This document shows, piece by piece, positions 21,763-30,848 of a stretch of 64,000 nt of DNA; the first letter of the stretch is position 1; every line of letters begins with the position of its first letter. The translations under genes and the position numbers were made by a program. Under the pieces are notes generated by a model. That model made no database searches. It had not been told where the DNA came from and was given only the letters and a program-made list of their open reading frames with translations. Origin of the DNA: Fibrobacter sp. (lineage in GTDB: Bacteria; Fibrobacterota; Fibrobacteria; Fibrobacterales; Fibrobacteraceae); assembly GCA_024398965.1 (NCBI GenBank), contig JAKSIF010000005.1, positions 1-64,000 on the forward strand, given 5' to 3'.

Positions 21763-21803
21763 AAAAAAAAGGCTCCGATCTTTTTATTCGGTGCCTCTCT
21801 TTT
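21763..21803 (-). terminator. terminator downstream of mscS
   Basis: A 9-bp stem (AGGCTCCGA / TCGGTGCCT, one mismatch) with flanking A and T tracts lies about 30 nt past the stop of the MscS gene. Confidence 0.75.
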
Positions 21804-21825
21804 TTCATAATTAAGGATTTTATGT

Positions 21826-22644
21826 CTACTTTTGGGAAAACTTCGAAGTATCATTTAAAACATGCAGCACACGCTGAGGATAAGGAATCTCGATTCCCTT
21901 TTCATCAAACAGACGCTTGACCGCCTCGGTATACTCACGCTTCAGCGCGCCAAATTCGGAAGAACGTACCCACACGTAAACCGATATGGTAACGGCACTA
22001 TCGTCCAGCCCTGACACAAAGAAGGAAGGCTCCGGATCTCGCATAAAGCGAGTTTCGCCGGCCACCATGTTCCTCAGACTTTCCATCACATGGTCCAAGG
22101 ACGTGTTGTAGGAAATCCCAACCGTAATTTCCAAACGGCGATAGGGATTCTTGCTGAAATTCACGATAGGAGCTCCCCAAAGGGAGCTATTTGGAGCTGA
22201 AACGTACAAACCATCCAGTGTTTCCAGGGTGGTGTTGAAGAGGCCGATCCCTAGAATTTTTCCCTTGATGGAGCCACATTCAATCAAATCCCCCGCCTTG
22301 AAGGGGCGAAGGAAAAGGAGGACTATACCAGAAGCGATATTGGAAAGGGTATCCTTAAGGGCAAATCCGATAGCAAGGCTTGCGGCACTGATCATGGCAA
22401 CAATGCCGGTGGTATTCACACCGAAAATGTTCAAGCACACGATCAACGCAGAGATGTACACTACATACTTGATAAGATCGGTAATCAGGGGAACCGCAGC
22501 AGGATCCATCCCCCTCTTGGTCATACGGAGCAGGAATTTTCTAAAGGACCATACAAAGACTTTCACCGCCACAAAGACGAGAAGCACCAAAAGCACTTGC
22601 TTCACAATAGGATATTCAATTAAATAATCATGTATTTTTTCCAC
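21826..22644 (-). CDS. small-conductance mechanosensitive channel, MscS family
   Basis: A channel of about 272 residues that relieves osmotic pressure by opening under membrane tension. Transmembrane helices occupy the N-terminal third. The pore-lining helix and following beta domain are recognisable by ALKDTLSNIASG, LLFLRPFKAGDLIE and VSAPNSSLWGAPIVN, and the soluble C-terminal domain ends near residue 272. The gene has no nearby ATG. A TTG at 22668 would extend it by 8 residues, but a TAAATTTG motif lies at 22650-22657, exactly 5 nt before GTG 22644, which matches other leaderless-looking starts in this window, so I place the start at that GTG. It is monocistronic between two terminators. 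Confidence 0.87.
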   Translation of the reverse strand: MEKIHDYLIEYPIVKQVLLVLLVFVAVKVFVWSFRKFLLRMTKRGMDPAAVPLITDLIKYVVYISALIVCLNIFGVNTTGIVAMISAASLAIGFALKDTLSNIASGIVLLFLRPFKAGDLIECGSIKGKILGIGLFNTTLETLDGLYVSAPNSSLWGAPIVNFSKNPYRRLEITVGISYNTSLDHVMESLRNMVAGETRFMRDPEPSFFVSGLDDSAVTISVYVWVRSSEFGALKREYTEAVKRLFDEKGIEIPYPQRVLHVLNDTSKFSQK

Positions 22645-22649
22645 GGCAC

Positions 22650-22657
22650 CAAATTTA
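22650..22657 (-). promoter_or_regulatory. TAnnTTTG promoter element for mscS
   Basis: TAAATTTG matches the Bacteroidetes-type -7 consensus perfectly, is preceded by a T tract and is followed after 5 nt by the GTG start. There is no Shine-Dalgarno sequence, so the mRNA is probably leaderless. Confidence 0.6.
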
Positions 22658-22685
22658 AAAAAAATCAAATACAGCGTCAGTTTAT

Positions 22686-22723
22686 AAAAAAATAACCCGA
22701 CGAACCGTATTCCATCGGGTTAT
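22686..22723 (-). terminator. terminator downstream of dcuB
   Basis: A 9-bp perfect stem (ATAACCCGA / TCGGGTTAT) with an A-rich outer flank that reads as a U tract on the minus strand, 23 nt after the transporter stop. Confidence 0.8.
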
Positions 22724-22745
22724 GAAATGCAATATTTCTCAAAAT

Positions 22746-24119
22746 TTAGAAGAACACCTTCACAATCAGGCTGCCCACGATGGTTGAAACAATGACGCTG
22801 GTAAGGCCCGGCAACATAAAGCTGTGATTCAGCAAATACTTACCGATCACCGTTGTGCCGGAACGGTCAAAGTTCACCGTTGCAATGTCGGACGGATAGT
22901 TGGGAATGAAGAAGTAACCGTAGACACTGGGAAGCACGCCCAGAAGCACAGCACCTTCGATACCCAGGCTGTAAGCCAGCGGAAGCATGGCCACCACTAC
23001 GGCGCCCTGGGAGTTGATCAGCACAGAAACGGCGAAGAAAGCAAAAGCAATTGCCCAGGGATAATGCTGCACAATATCCTTTAGACCACCCTGCATCACA
23101 TCCATGTAGTTGGCGAAGTAGGTATCGGCAAGCCAGGCAATACCGTAAATGGCAACCACAGCCACCATGCCAGACTGCCAAACAGCACCAGCCACAGCCT
23201 TCTTGGGCTGAGCCTTGCAGAAAATAATCATGAAGGCGGCTGCAGAAATCATCACAATCTGAATGATGATGTTCATGCCGATAGGCTTCACCTGGGCGAC
23301 GCCATCTACAATCTTACCTGTAGGAACAACAGGGCGAATATCGTGCCCCGCAATCTGGAACAGAGAGAACATCACAATCACAGCAAGGGCAATAAGGAAG
23401 ATGTACACGGAACGCTTCGCTTCTTTGGAGACCTTCATGTCCAGCACAGAAGCGGTGTTACCGTACATGTATTCGCGCTGCTGCGGGTCCTTCAGCTTCG
23501 CCTGGAACACCGGGTCCTTCTCAAGGTCGAGGCCGCGCTTGTAGCTAACGCCGGCGGCAGCCATCAGGCCGCAAAGGCAAGCGGGAATGGTCACCGCAAT
23601 CACCTGCAGGTTGTTGATTTCAAAACCGTTGGCATTGGAGATCACTACGAAGGATGCCACCGCAGCCGCAATGGGAGAACAGGTAATGCCCACCTGGGAA
23701 GCGACGGATGCCACGGCACAAGGACGCTCCGGACGGATGCCCTTCTTCAGGGAAATGTCGCAGATAATGGGCATCAAGGTGTAAACCACATGGCCGGTAC
23801 CTACGAGAACCGTAAGGAAGAACGTGCAAAGCGGAGCCAGGAAAATAATCTGGTTGGGATGCTTACGCAAAAGCCTTTCCGCAATCTGGATAAGCCAATC
23901 CATACCGCCGGCAGCCTGCATAATACCAGCGCAGGTCACAGCGGCAATGATGATATAAATAACATCGGTAGGCGGCTTACCCGGAGCCATGCCAAAGCCT
24001 AGCACCAGAATGGCAAGGCCAATACCAGAAATTGCACCCAAGGCAAGACTGCCGTAACGTGAACCCACGTAAAGGGCAGCCAGCACAATCAACAGCTGAA
24101 TAATCATCACAGCAGTCAT
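22746..24119 (-). CDS. dcuB: anaerobic C4-dicarboxylate transporter, Dcu family
   Basis: An inner-membrane carrier of 457 residues (the E. coli DcuB family is about 440-450) with 10-12 hydrophobic segments. Family hallmarks are present: PGKPPTDV near residue 50, LVGTGHVVYTLMPII, GIRPERPCAVASVASQ, and GYFFIPNYPSD followed by FDRSGTTVIGKYLLNHSF near the C-terminus. Known members exchange fumarate, malate, aspartate and succinate. In a succinate-forming anaerobe the likely job is succinate export, which fits malate dehydrogenase being the next gene upstream on the same strand. Start and length agree with the family. The upstream spacer is unusually complex (see 24120-24705). DcuA versus DcuB subtype is not certain. 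Confidence 0.9.
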   Translation of the reverse strand: MTAVMIIQLLIVLAALYVGSRYGSLALGAISGIGLAILVLGFGMAPGKPPTDVIYIIIAAVTCAGIMQAAGGMDWLIQIAERLLRKHPNQIIFLAPLCTFFLTVLVGTGHVVYTLMPIICDISLKKGIRPERPCAVASVASQVGITCSPIAAAVASFVVISNANGFEINNLQVIAVTIPACLCGLMAAAGVSYKRGLDLEKDPVFQAKLKDPQQREYMYGNTASVLDMKVSKEAKRSVYIFLIALAVIVMFSLFQIAGHDIRPVVPTGKIVDGVAQVKPIGMNIIIQIVMISAAAFMIIFCKAQPKKAVAGAVWQSGMVAVVAIYGIAWLADTYFANYMDVMQGGLKDIVQHYPWAIAFAFFAVSVLINSQGAVVVAMLPLAYSLGIEGAVLLGVLPSVYGYFFIPNYPSDIATVNFDRSGTTVIGKYLLNHSFMLPGLTSVIVSTIVGSLIVKVFF

Positions 24120-24210
24120 AAGAACTCCTTTTTAAGGAAATCTATCTCAAGATTTTCCAAAAGGGCGATTCTCATAAAAAAATATGATGATTTTTTTATA
24201 CAAAAAAACA

Positions 24211-24270
24211 AAGTCTAAGCCCCAGTCTAAACCACAGCCTAAACCAAAGCCCAAATCCAAGTCTAAGCCT
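24211..24270. repeat. five tandem 12-bp units
   Basis: Degenerate AAGTCTAAGCCC-type 12-mers are repeated five times. Read on the plus strand they would code for a Lys-Ser-Lys-Pro type linker, like a TonB-style proline-rich spacer. This may be a remnant of a coding region. Confidence 0.75.
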
Positions 24271-24293
24271 CTGCGCCAGAAACAACTTTCACC

Positions 24294-24373
24294 GCTTGTT
24301 AACGATTTCGTTAACTAACAATGGAATTTTTCCGCTAAAAACAAAGGTATTTGTTAACGATTTGATTAACAAG
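24294..24373. repeat. paired-palindrome element, copy A
   Basis: A GTTAACGA-TT-TCGTTAAC palindrome at 24298-24315 is followed exactly 55 bp later by a second, slightly decayed one at 24353-24370. The same two-palindrome arrangement, with the same 55-bp period and shared flanking GCTTG and AAC, is at 32551-32627 in inverted orientation. Confidence 0.8.
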
Positions 24374-24376
24374 CAA

Positions 24377-24403
24377 AAAAATCCCTACTTGTCCAGCAGG
24401 GGA
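24377..24403. terminator. degenerate terminator-like hairpin
   Basis: ATCCCT...AGGGGAT arms next to an A-run. They resemble a decayed version of the mdh terminator stem at 24637-24667. Confidence 0.4.
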
Positions 24404-24432
24404 TGACTACCCAAAGTTTTCACCTGAAAACG

Positions 24433-24463
24433 AAAATACCCTTGGTTGTACCAAGGGTATTTT
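24433..24463. terminator. perfect terminator-like hairpin
   Basis: AAAATACCCTTGG and CCAAGGGTATTTT arms (13 bp) enclose a 5-nt loop. No gene ends directly beside it. Confidence 0.65.
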
Positions 24464-24515
24464 CTTAGGAGGGTCTTAGGGAAGGCGGGGCCTTCCCTTG
24501 TCTAATTAAGTGAGC

Positions 24516-24548
24516 AAAAAGGACCTGTCTTATCGACAGGTCCTTTTT
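24516..24548. terminator. perfect terminator-like hairpin
   Basis: The AAAAAGGACCTGTC arm pairs with GACAGGTCCTTTTT around a short loop. It is the second of the orphan hairpins between dcuB and mdh and could end an unseen small RNA. Confidence 0.65.
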
Positions 24549-24636
24549 AGCGAGAGTGAGGCTCAGTCGCAGGTTCTTATCCTACTCTTAGAGCCAAACG
24601 GTCTTTATTAAGTATTAGCGCCAGCCTTTTTAACGC

Positions 24637-24667
24637 AAAATCCCTTGCTTATTCAGCAAGGGATTTT
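24637..24667 (-). terminator. mdh terminator
   Basis: AAAATCCCTTGCT and AGCAAGGGATTTT arms lie about 40 nt after the malate dehydrogenase stop. Confidence 0.8.
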
Positions 24668-24705
24668 TGCCAAGGGTTCTAAGGGGCGGAGCCCCTTACA
24701 TCACA

Positions 24706-25686
<981 letters not shown>

Positions 25687-25694
25687 TTACGCCC

Positions 25695-25702
25695 TAAATA
25701 TA
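25695..25702 (-). promoter_or_regulatory. TAnnTTTR promoter element for mdh
   Basis: TATATTTA lies 42 nt upstream of the mdh start, leaving room for a short leader with the AAGGAAGG ribosome site. Confidence 0.5.
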
Positions 25703-25787
25703 GCACTTTTAGGTGAAAGGGAAAAGGGGTCAAACCGCCGCCGGCAGCCCTTCCCCACAATTTGTAGCCATGGAAGGGGCAAAAACC

Positions 25788-25795
25788 TATATTTC
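25788..25795 (+). promoter_or_regulatory. TAnnTTTC promoter-like element before the TauE-like gene
   Basis: TATATTTC is 10 nt before ATG 25806. Its position favours that start over the earlier GTG 25713 and ATG 25770. Confidence 0.4.
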
Positions 25796-25805
25796 GCCCC
25801 GAAAA

Positions 25806-26534
25806 ATGGAACTTGGCGTTATAGGCATACTTTTTGGGATGAGCTGCATGGGCAGTTTTATCCAACGGGTCAGCGGATTCGGGTTCGGCATCTTTGTCAT
25901 GACCGTTTTCCCCCACATTTTGCCTAGCTACGGCGAAGCCACCGCCCTTTCGGGAATGCTGGCCTGCTCCATGTCCCTGGTGGTGGCCTACCGCATGCGA
26001 AAGTACATCGTCTGGAAGCAGGTTCTCCCCCTCCTTGGCATTTTTACCGTCGTGAGCTTTTTTGCCGTAGGAGCCGTGGCAAGTTTCGACGACAAGTTCC
26101 TGAAGCATATCCTCGGGGCGATCCTCATTGTCATCAGCATCTACTTCTTCTTTATCAGCGAAAAGATCAAGCTGAAACCGAGTCTCCCTGCGCAGGTCGG
26201 GCTGGGAACATTGTCCGGCGTCATGGGCGGGCTTTTCGCCATGCAGGGGCCACCCTCGATGCTCTACTTCTTGGCCTCCTGCGAAACCAAGGAGAAGTAC
26301 ATCGCCCACAGCCAGGTGTACTTCGCCCTAGGCAACTTGATGATGACTTTCTTCAGAGCCGGAAACGGATTCGTGACAACTTCTGTGGGAATCGCCTACG
26401 GCTGCGGCATCGTTGGGGTAATCATCGGGACTGCAATTGGCGGAAAGGTATTCAAGAAGATTCCCCACAAGGTTCTCAAGAAAATCGTGTACGTGTACAT
26501 GGCCATCAGCGGCATCGTGGCCCTACTCGCCTAA
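25806..26534 (+). CDS. TauE/SafE (DUF81) family membrane permease
   Basis: An integral membrane protein of about 242 residues with some eight hydrophobic segments. It shows the TauE/SafE pattern: GFGFGIFV near the N-terminus, and in the second half GTLSGVMGGLFAMQGPP, the typical glycine-rich repeat of the first half. Characterised relatives move sulfite, taurine-derived organosulfur compounds or sulfoacetate, but the substrate cannot be read from sequence. The frame is open further upstream (GTG 25713, ATG 25770); I prefer ATG 25806 because the first membrane segment starts at once and a promoter-like motif lies between. No Shine-Dalgarno sequence is visible for any candidate. It is monocistronic and divergent from mdh. 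Confidence 0.8.
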   Translation: MELGVIGILFGMSCMGSFIQRVSGFGFGIFVMTVFPHILPSYGEATALSGMLACSMSLVVAYRMRKYIVWKQVLPLLGIFTVVSFFAVGAVASFDDKFLKHILGAILIVISIYFFFISEKIKLKPSLPAQVGLGTLSGVMGGLFAMQGPPSMLYFLASCETKEKYIAHSQVYFALGNLMMTFFRAGNGFVTTSVGIAYGCGIVGVIIGTAIGGKVFKKIPHKVLKKIVYVYMAISGIVALLA

Positions 26535-26564
26535 ATAAATTGTAGATTGTATTTTACCGTCAAA

Positions 26565-26605
26565 CTTCATTCTCGTAACTCAAAATTCGTAATTCATAAT
26601 TAATT
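26565..26605. repeat. AT-rich degenerate repeat before yfcE
   Basis: A run of ATTCGTAATTCATAATTAAT-type words directly precedes the yfcE start codon, which has no ribosome site. Comparable low-complexity spacers precede hemB and the siroheme decarboxylase gene. Confidence 0.5.
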
Positions 26606-26608
26606 TCC

Positions 26609-27259
26609 ATGCGCGCTTTAATTCTTTCAGACATTCATGGTTCCGCAGCCGCAGCCCGAAAGGCCCTCGCCCACTTTGAGCGACTTCATTGCGACAAAAT
26701 TTTCCTGCTGGGAGATACCCTCTATCACGGTCCCCGAAATCCGCTTCCCGAGGGGCACGGTCCTATGGGTGTCGTAGAAGCACTGCGTCCCTACGGAAAC
26801 AAGATTGTGGCGGTCCGCGGCAACTGCGACGCCGATGTAGACCTGATGATGCTTGACTTCGTAAAGATTGAGGATGAATACGCCGTCGTGGAAGATCAAG
26901 TGACGGACGCCGCGGGAAAGCAGAAGACCATCCGCCTCTTCTTAAGTCACGGTCACATCTTTATGCCGGAATGTTTTCCTGCCAACGCCCTGGACCAACT
27001 GGAACCGGCCGCACCTAGCAACAGCGCCGACCAAGCCCAGGGCAGAACCATCGACGCCTACCTTTACGGCCACACCCACATTTACCAGCTGCAGAAGAAC
27101 TTCAAGGGTGTTCTCATGGTGAACCCCGGTTCCACCAGCCTGCCTAAGGGAGGCAATCCGGCAACCTTCGGCCTTTACGACAGCGCTCTTGCTAATGAAA
27201 ACGGTCCCAAGTTCAGCATCCATGAACTTGAGACCGGCAAACTCCTTCAACAAGTTTAG
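26609..27259 (+). CDS. yfcE: YfcE-type metallophosphoesterase
   Basis: A cytoplasmic phosphodiesterase-like enzyme of 216 residues (E. coli YfcE has 184). The binuclear metal site motifs are all present: DIHGS (residues 8-12), GDTLYHGPRNPLP, GNCDADVD, SHGH and YGHTHIYQL, followed by NPGSTSLPKGG, which is characteristic of the YfcE branch. The natural substrate of this family is not settled. The extra length lies between the GNCD and SHGH motifs (a 20-30 residue insertion) and around LDQLEPAAPSNS. The gene ends 3 bp from the convergent secreted-protein gene, with no terminator in between. Confidence 0.88.
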   Translation: MRALILSDIHGSAAAARKALAHFERLHCDKIFLLGDTLYHGPRNPLPEGHGPMGVVEALRPYGNKIVAVRGNCDADVDLMMLDFVKIEDEYAVVEDQVTDAAGKQKTIRLFLSHGHIFMPECFPANALDQLEPAAPSNSADQAQGRTIDAYLYGHTHIYQLQKNFKGVLMVNPGSTSLPKGGNPATFGLYDSALANENGPKFSIHELETGKLLQQV

Positions 27260-27262
27260 AAC

Positions 27263-29776
27263 CTATTTGACTGTAATTCGGTGGGTCGTCTCCCCTGCAC
27301 GGACAATGTATGTTCCCACATTAGGCAGGTTCAGTGTCATGCCTTCCTGATAAGCTCTTGGCCTAGCAACAACCCTGCCCTGGATATCAAATACGGCAAC
27401 GGTCTTGCCAATGGCTAGGCCTTCAATATGCAGGCTTAAGCCCTCTGCGTAAATCTTTCCGGCAAAACCCCTGGAGGCTACCGAAACGGCAACAGGATTT
27501 TCTGGATCCGGTTTATCCGTTGTATCCTTATCCAGCGTGTCCTTTTCAACAGGATGCAATTCAATGCCACTCATCCAGTCTAGAACCGGGTATGCGTCAA
27601 CACCGACTTTCTGCTTCCAGACACCGCCATAATCAGGATGTTCCTGCAAAGCCTTGAATACGGTACCATCGGCAAAGTCCTTCGAGGAGACTTTGACAGC
27701 ACCCTCAAATTCTTCGGATCCTTTGCTGAAATATACAGCATCGAATTTTACAACAGGCTCATACTTACTGCCTACGATGGGGCTCGCCCGCAGTTCACCC
27801 GAAACAGATCCGTAATTGAAAGAGTTTTCGATCACAAGAGGTTTTGTGGAAATTCCCACGAGGCCTCCAATTTCGTAACGTCCCTCGATATCAGACACAT
27901 TGTAGGAATTCACAATATGCAAATCACCATAGTTTTCGCCAACAAGCCCTCCCACGTTACTACTATGGGAAGCATACATATTTCCTTCATTAGCGCATTC
28001 TCGAATGGTTAGATTTCCTTTATTTCGACCAACCATACTTCCAACCTGAAATGATGAAGGATTAACAAAGTTGATTCCGCTAAATACCCGTTCAAATTCC
28101 AGTACGCCGGAATTAATTTCAACAAAGCCTCCGTTATCGCCATAAATGTTGGAACCATAGTAGTCGTAGTTCATTGAATTGACGATGCCGATATTTTTAA
28201 TGACCACCGGTTTTTCTGTTGAACCTCCTTGAATTTCATCAAAAAAGCCCGACATCATATACAAACCAGAAATCGTATGATACTGGCCATCAAGAACGCC
28301 TTCAAATCCACGAATGGGTTCCCAAAGTCTAAGAGAATCCTTCACTTCGCCGCTATCCAGTTGAGGAATGTACGGATTCACCTCGATGTCAGCAGTCAGC
28401 TTGGCACATTCAATAACAATACCTTCTTCATAAAGATTGCTCCAGTGCATGAACATCTCAGAAAAGCCAAACAGTTCTCCCCTGTTGGAAATCTGGTAGC
28501 AGCCATCGTCACCCTTTGCAGGCTTTACAGGAACACCTTCCCACTTGGCATAAAATTTCTTGCTGCCCGCATCGGTGTCAGAAATTTCGGTCACCGGTTT
28601 TCCTTCAAATTTTTCGTTGGTATACCAGCCTTCAAAACCAAAGCCGATTTTACTTAGAACAGGAAGTGTAACCTTTTTGCCATAAGTATAGCTCTTGATT
28701 TCAGACAAAGTATCTACAAAGGAATACAGGCCAACGTCAAAGGAATAGGATCCATAGGGATCGTTTAAGAAAGGAATCGCACGAAGAGAATCCTGCCCCC
28801 AGATTTTTCCAGAAATTCCATTCTTGCTGTAGTTGTGCAGTTGGACCGTTGCAGCCCCCTTTTTCAACTCAAGTTCATCCACAAAGGTTCCCTTGGATTC
28901 AGGCCAGTTTCCGCAATAGAAACTGTTCTCCACTTCGTAAGAGCCCATGTTCAAACCTACAAAAGCCCCTTTGTCCTTGTCTTCTTTCTTTTCGCGATAA
29001 CTGTCTGCAAAAGAGTTGATCAAGGTGAAGGAGCCTTCATTTAAGCCAAGGAATCCACCAAGGGCGTAATATCCTCCAGAAGCACTTCTTGTTTCTGAAT
29101 TGATCACCTGCGCAGTTGCATTTTTGGCGTTGTACCCGATTAGGCCCCCCGAAATGGTATCGCCCCAAACACTTCGAAAGCCACCATCCGTAGCTAAGAT
29201 TTGCAAACTAGCACCTGTTTCGTTCAAGCCAACCACACCACCGGCAATTGAATCTGCAGTAAACATGCAGTCATCAAAAAACAGGTTTTCGACAAGGAGA
29301 TAGCCTTCGTTTATTGCCACAAGACCCACATTCTTATGCCCCTGGAAATAGGCATCCAGAATCACGACATTTTGAATTACAACGGGCTTGTCCTTTGTAC
29401 CTCCAACAGATTTATTTATAAAGCCGACATTGTCTGTAGCTTTTTCCCTAAGACGAAATCCTTCGATGGTATGTCCCTGTCCGTCGAATAATCCGGAAAA
29501 CTCCTTGATGGAAATCCAGGTTGCAAGGGAATCCGCAGTATCATTGAATTCAATATCTGCAGTCAATTTACCACAGGCGGAAATCTCGGGCTTACGGCCA
29601 TCGGCATAGGTTCCGTTTACAATGTGGGCAAAACCGTAAAGTTCGCTACGGTTAGAAATCTGGTAGCAACCATCTATTTTTTTAGGCTCTGCAAAATCGG
29701 TGGGTATGTAATACTTGGCCCCAAAAGAACAAACTGACAATAGTAGAACTATTGCAGCAAGAATACGACTATTCAT
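27263..29776 (-). CDS. secreted GLUG / InlB B-repeat protein with C-terminal sorting-like tail
   Basis: A predicted extracellular protein of 837 residues, probably binding or adhesive. A signal peptide (about 1-20) is followed by a first module opening with CYQISNRSELYGFA and containing GLUG-like beta-helix repeats (GGVVGLNE, GGLIGYN, GGFLGLNEG). One InlB B-repeat (GFGFEGWYTNEKF...KKFYAKW) comes next, then a second copy of the CYQISNRGELFGF module with more GLUG units. The C-terminal ~70 residues (VAVFDIQGRVVA...NVGTYIVRAGETTHRITVK) look like a type IX-style sorting domain. The N-terminal module resembles that of the giant protein at 1-19145. The start is set by GGGAGG 5 nt before ATG 29776; a TTG at 29788 is in frame but has no support. 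Confidence 0.85.
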   Translation of the reverse strand: MNSRILAAIVLLLSVCSFGAKYYIPTDFAEPKKIDGCYQISNRSELYGFAHIVNGTYADGRKPEISACGKLTADIEFNDTADSLATWISIKEFSGLFDGQGHTIEGFRLREKATDNVGFINKSVGGTKDKPVVIQNVVILDAYFQGHKNVGLVAINEGYLLVENLFFDDCMFTADSIAGGVVGLNETGASLQILATDGGFRSVWGDTISGGLIGYNAKNATAQVINSETRSASGGYYALGGFLGLNEGSFTLINSFADSYREKKEDKDKGAFVGLNMGSYEVENSFYCGNWPESKGTFVDELELKKGAATVQLHNYSKNGISGKIWGQDSLRAIPFLNDPYGSYSFDVGLYSFVDTLSEIKSYTYGKKVTLPVLSKIGFGFEGWYTNEKFEGKPVTEISDTDAGSKKFYAKWEGVPVKPAKGDDGCYQISNRGELFGFSEMFMHWSNLYEEGIVIECAKLTADIEVNPYIPQLDSGEVKDSLRLWEPIRGFEGVLDGQYHTISGLYMMSGFFDEIQGGSTEKPVVIKNIGIVNSMNYDYYGSNIYGDNGGFVEINSGVLEFERVFSGINFVNPSSFQVGSMVGRNKGNLTIRECANEGNMYASHSSNVGGLVGENYGDLHIVNSYNVSDIEGRYEIGGLVGISTKPLVIENSFNYGSVSGELRASPIVGSKYEPVVKFDAVYFSKGSEEFEGAVKVSSKDFADGTVFKALQEHPDYGGVWKQKVGVDAYPVLDWMSGIELHPVEKDTLDKDTTDKPDPENPVAVSVASRGFAGKIYAEGLSLHIEGLAIGKTVAVFDIQGRVVARPRAYQEGMTLNLPNVGTYIVRAGETTHRITVK

Positions 29777-29816
29777 GTTTCCTCCCAAATAACATTCTAA
29801 ATCCCCGACACCCTAC

Positions 29817-29824
29817 AAAATATA
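29817..29824 (-). promoter_or_regulatory. TATATTTT promoter-like element
   Basis: It lies about 40 nt upstream of the ATG of the secreted GLUG protein, with a downstream G (TATATTTTG) close to the FCB -7 consensus. Confidence 0.4.
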
Positions 29825-29881
29825 GATACTTAAGTCGCAAATGAAACCTTAATCTTGCGTGCATTTAGTTATAATTTTAGC

Positions 29882-30796
29882 ATGAACTACACTCCATATC
29901 GCGATTTACTGTTAAAGCTTTTCCCAAACTATCTCAAGGTGCGAAAACTGCCCTTGAATGGAGGTATGAGCTGCCCCAACTTGGATGGCACCAAAGGTTT
30001 TTCGGGCTGCAGCTACTGTAACAACCGCAGTTTCAGCCCGGTATACGACTTGGCAAAGGTCAGCATCCAGGAACAGCTGGACCAGTTCGTTCCGAAGCTT
30101 CGCGAAAAGTATCCCAATGCAGGAATCCTGGCTTACCTGCAGCCCTACACAAATACCCATGCTCCCCTGGAGCACCTGAAAGGCATTATTGACCCGATCA
30201 TAAAGCATCCTGAAGTGGCTGGGCTCGCCATCGGCACCCGCCCCGATTGCCTGGAACAGGAGAAAGTGGATTACCTGGCAAGTCTCAACAAGAAAAAGCC
30301 AATCATCGTAGAAATCGGTTTGCAGACAGCCAACGACTTGACTTTGGCAGGAATCAACCGTCGTCACACCCTGAAGGAGTTCGAGGATGCAGTCATGCGT
30401 TGCCAGGCCGCGGGCCTTACCGTTACAACACATGTCATCGTGGGACTTCCTGGCGAAACCTTGGTGGATTTCAAGAAGACCGCCCAGGTGGTTCGAGACC
30501 TGCATTTGGCTGCAGTCAAGATTCATCCTCTCCACATTGTCACGGGAACCGTCATGGCCCAGGAGTTTACCGCAGGCGAATTCAAGTTGCTGTCCTTTGA
30601 GGATTACTGCTATGCCGTTGCCGAAATGATCAAGATTATCGGCATGGAAACCGCCATCGAACGGTTCAGCGGAGAAAGCCCCAGCGACATGCTGCTGGCT
30701 CCGGACTGGTGCGGCGAGCGTGACAAGATCATCTCCACCGTAGAAAAGATTCTGAACGGCGAAGACCTCAACAAGCCGGTGATTCCCGCGCTTTAA
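29882..30796 (+). CDS. YhcC family radical SAM protein (TIGR01212 type)
   Basis: A protein of 304 residues predicted to bind a [4Fe-4S] cluster and S-adenosylmethionine. The N-terminal signature is the family's long-spaced cysteine set, CPNLDGTKGFSGCSYCNNRSF beginning near residue 30, rather than the plain CxxxCxxC. KLPLNGGMSCPN, LAIGTRPDCL, VEIGLQT and HVIVGLPGET follow the YhcC/ElpC-like radical SAM barrel. The substrate is unknown. I chose ATG 29882 because MNYTPYRDLL aligns with the family N-terminus; a TTG at 29855 is in frame. No ribosome site is seen. It is divergent from the secreted GLUG protein gene and is followed by argH. Confidence 0.85.
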   Translation: MNYTPYRDLLLKLFPNYLKVRKLPLNGGMSCPNLDGTKGFSGCSYCNNRSFSPVYDLAKVSIQEQLDQFVPKLREKYPNAGILAYLQPYTNTHAPLEHLKGIIDPIIKHPEVAGLAIGTRPDCLEQEKVDYLASLNKKKPIIVEIGLQTANDLTLAGINRRHTLKEFEDAVMRCQAAGLTVTTHVIVGLPGETLVDFKKTAQVVRDLHLAAVKIHPLHIVTGTVMAQEFTAGEFKLLSFEDYCYAVAEMIKIIGMETAIERFSGESPSDMLLAPDWCGERDKIISTVEKILNGEDLNKPVIPAL

Positions 30797-30801
30797 ATTT
30801 C

Positions 30802-30809
30802 TATCTTTA
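30802..30809 (+). promoter_or_regulatory. TAnnTTTA promoter element for argH
   Basis: TATCTTTA is preceded by a T-rich stretch, 39 nt upstream of the argH ATG, in the gap after the YhcC gene stop. Confidence 0.45.
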
Positions 30810-30848
30810 CGCTGTAAATCATAACGAAGTTACTAAAGGAACTTTATA

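Larger units (their letters stand above)
24120..24705. other. gene-poor spacer between dcuB and mdh, rich in repeats and hairpins
   Basis: This 586-bp stretch holds no convincing gene. It contains five 12-bp tandem units, a pair of GTTAACGA/TCGTTAAC palindromes, four terminator-like hairpins and a fragment resembling the 3' end of a tRNA, each listed separately. A 44-codon Lys/Pro-rich open frame (24184-24318, plus) crosses the repeats and ends inside the first palindrome, but it has no ribosome site. Confidence 0.7.
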
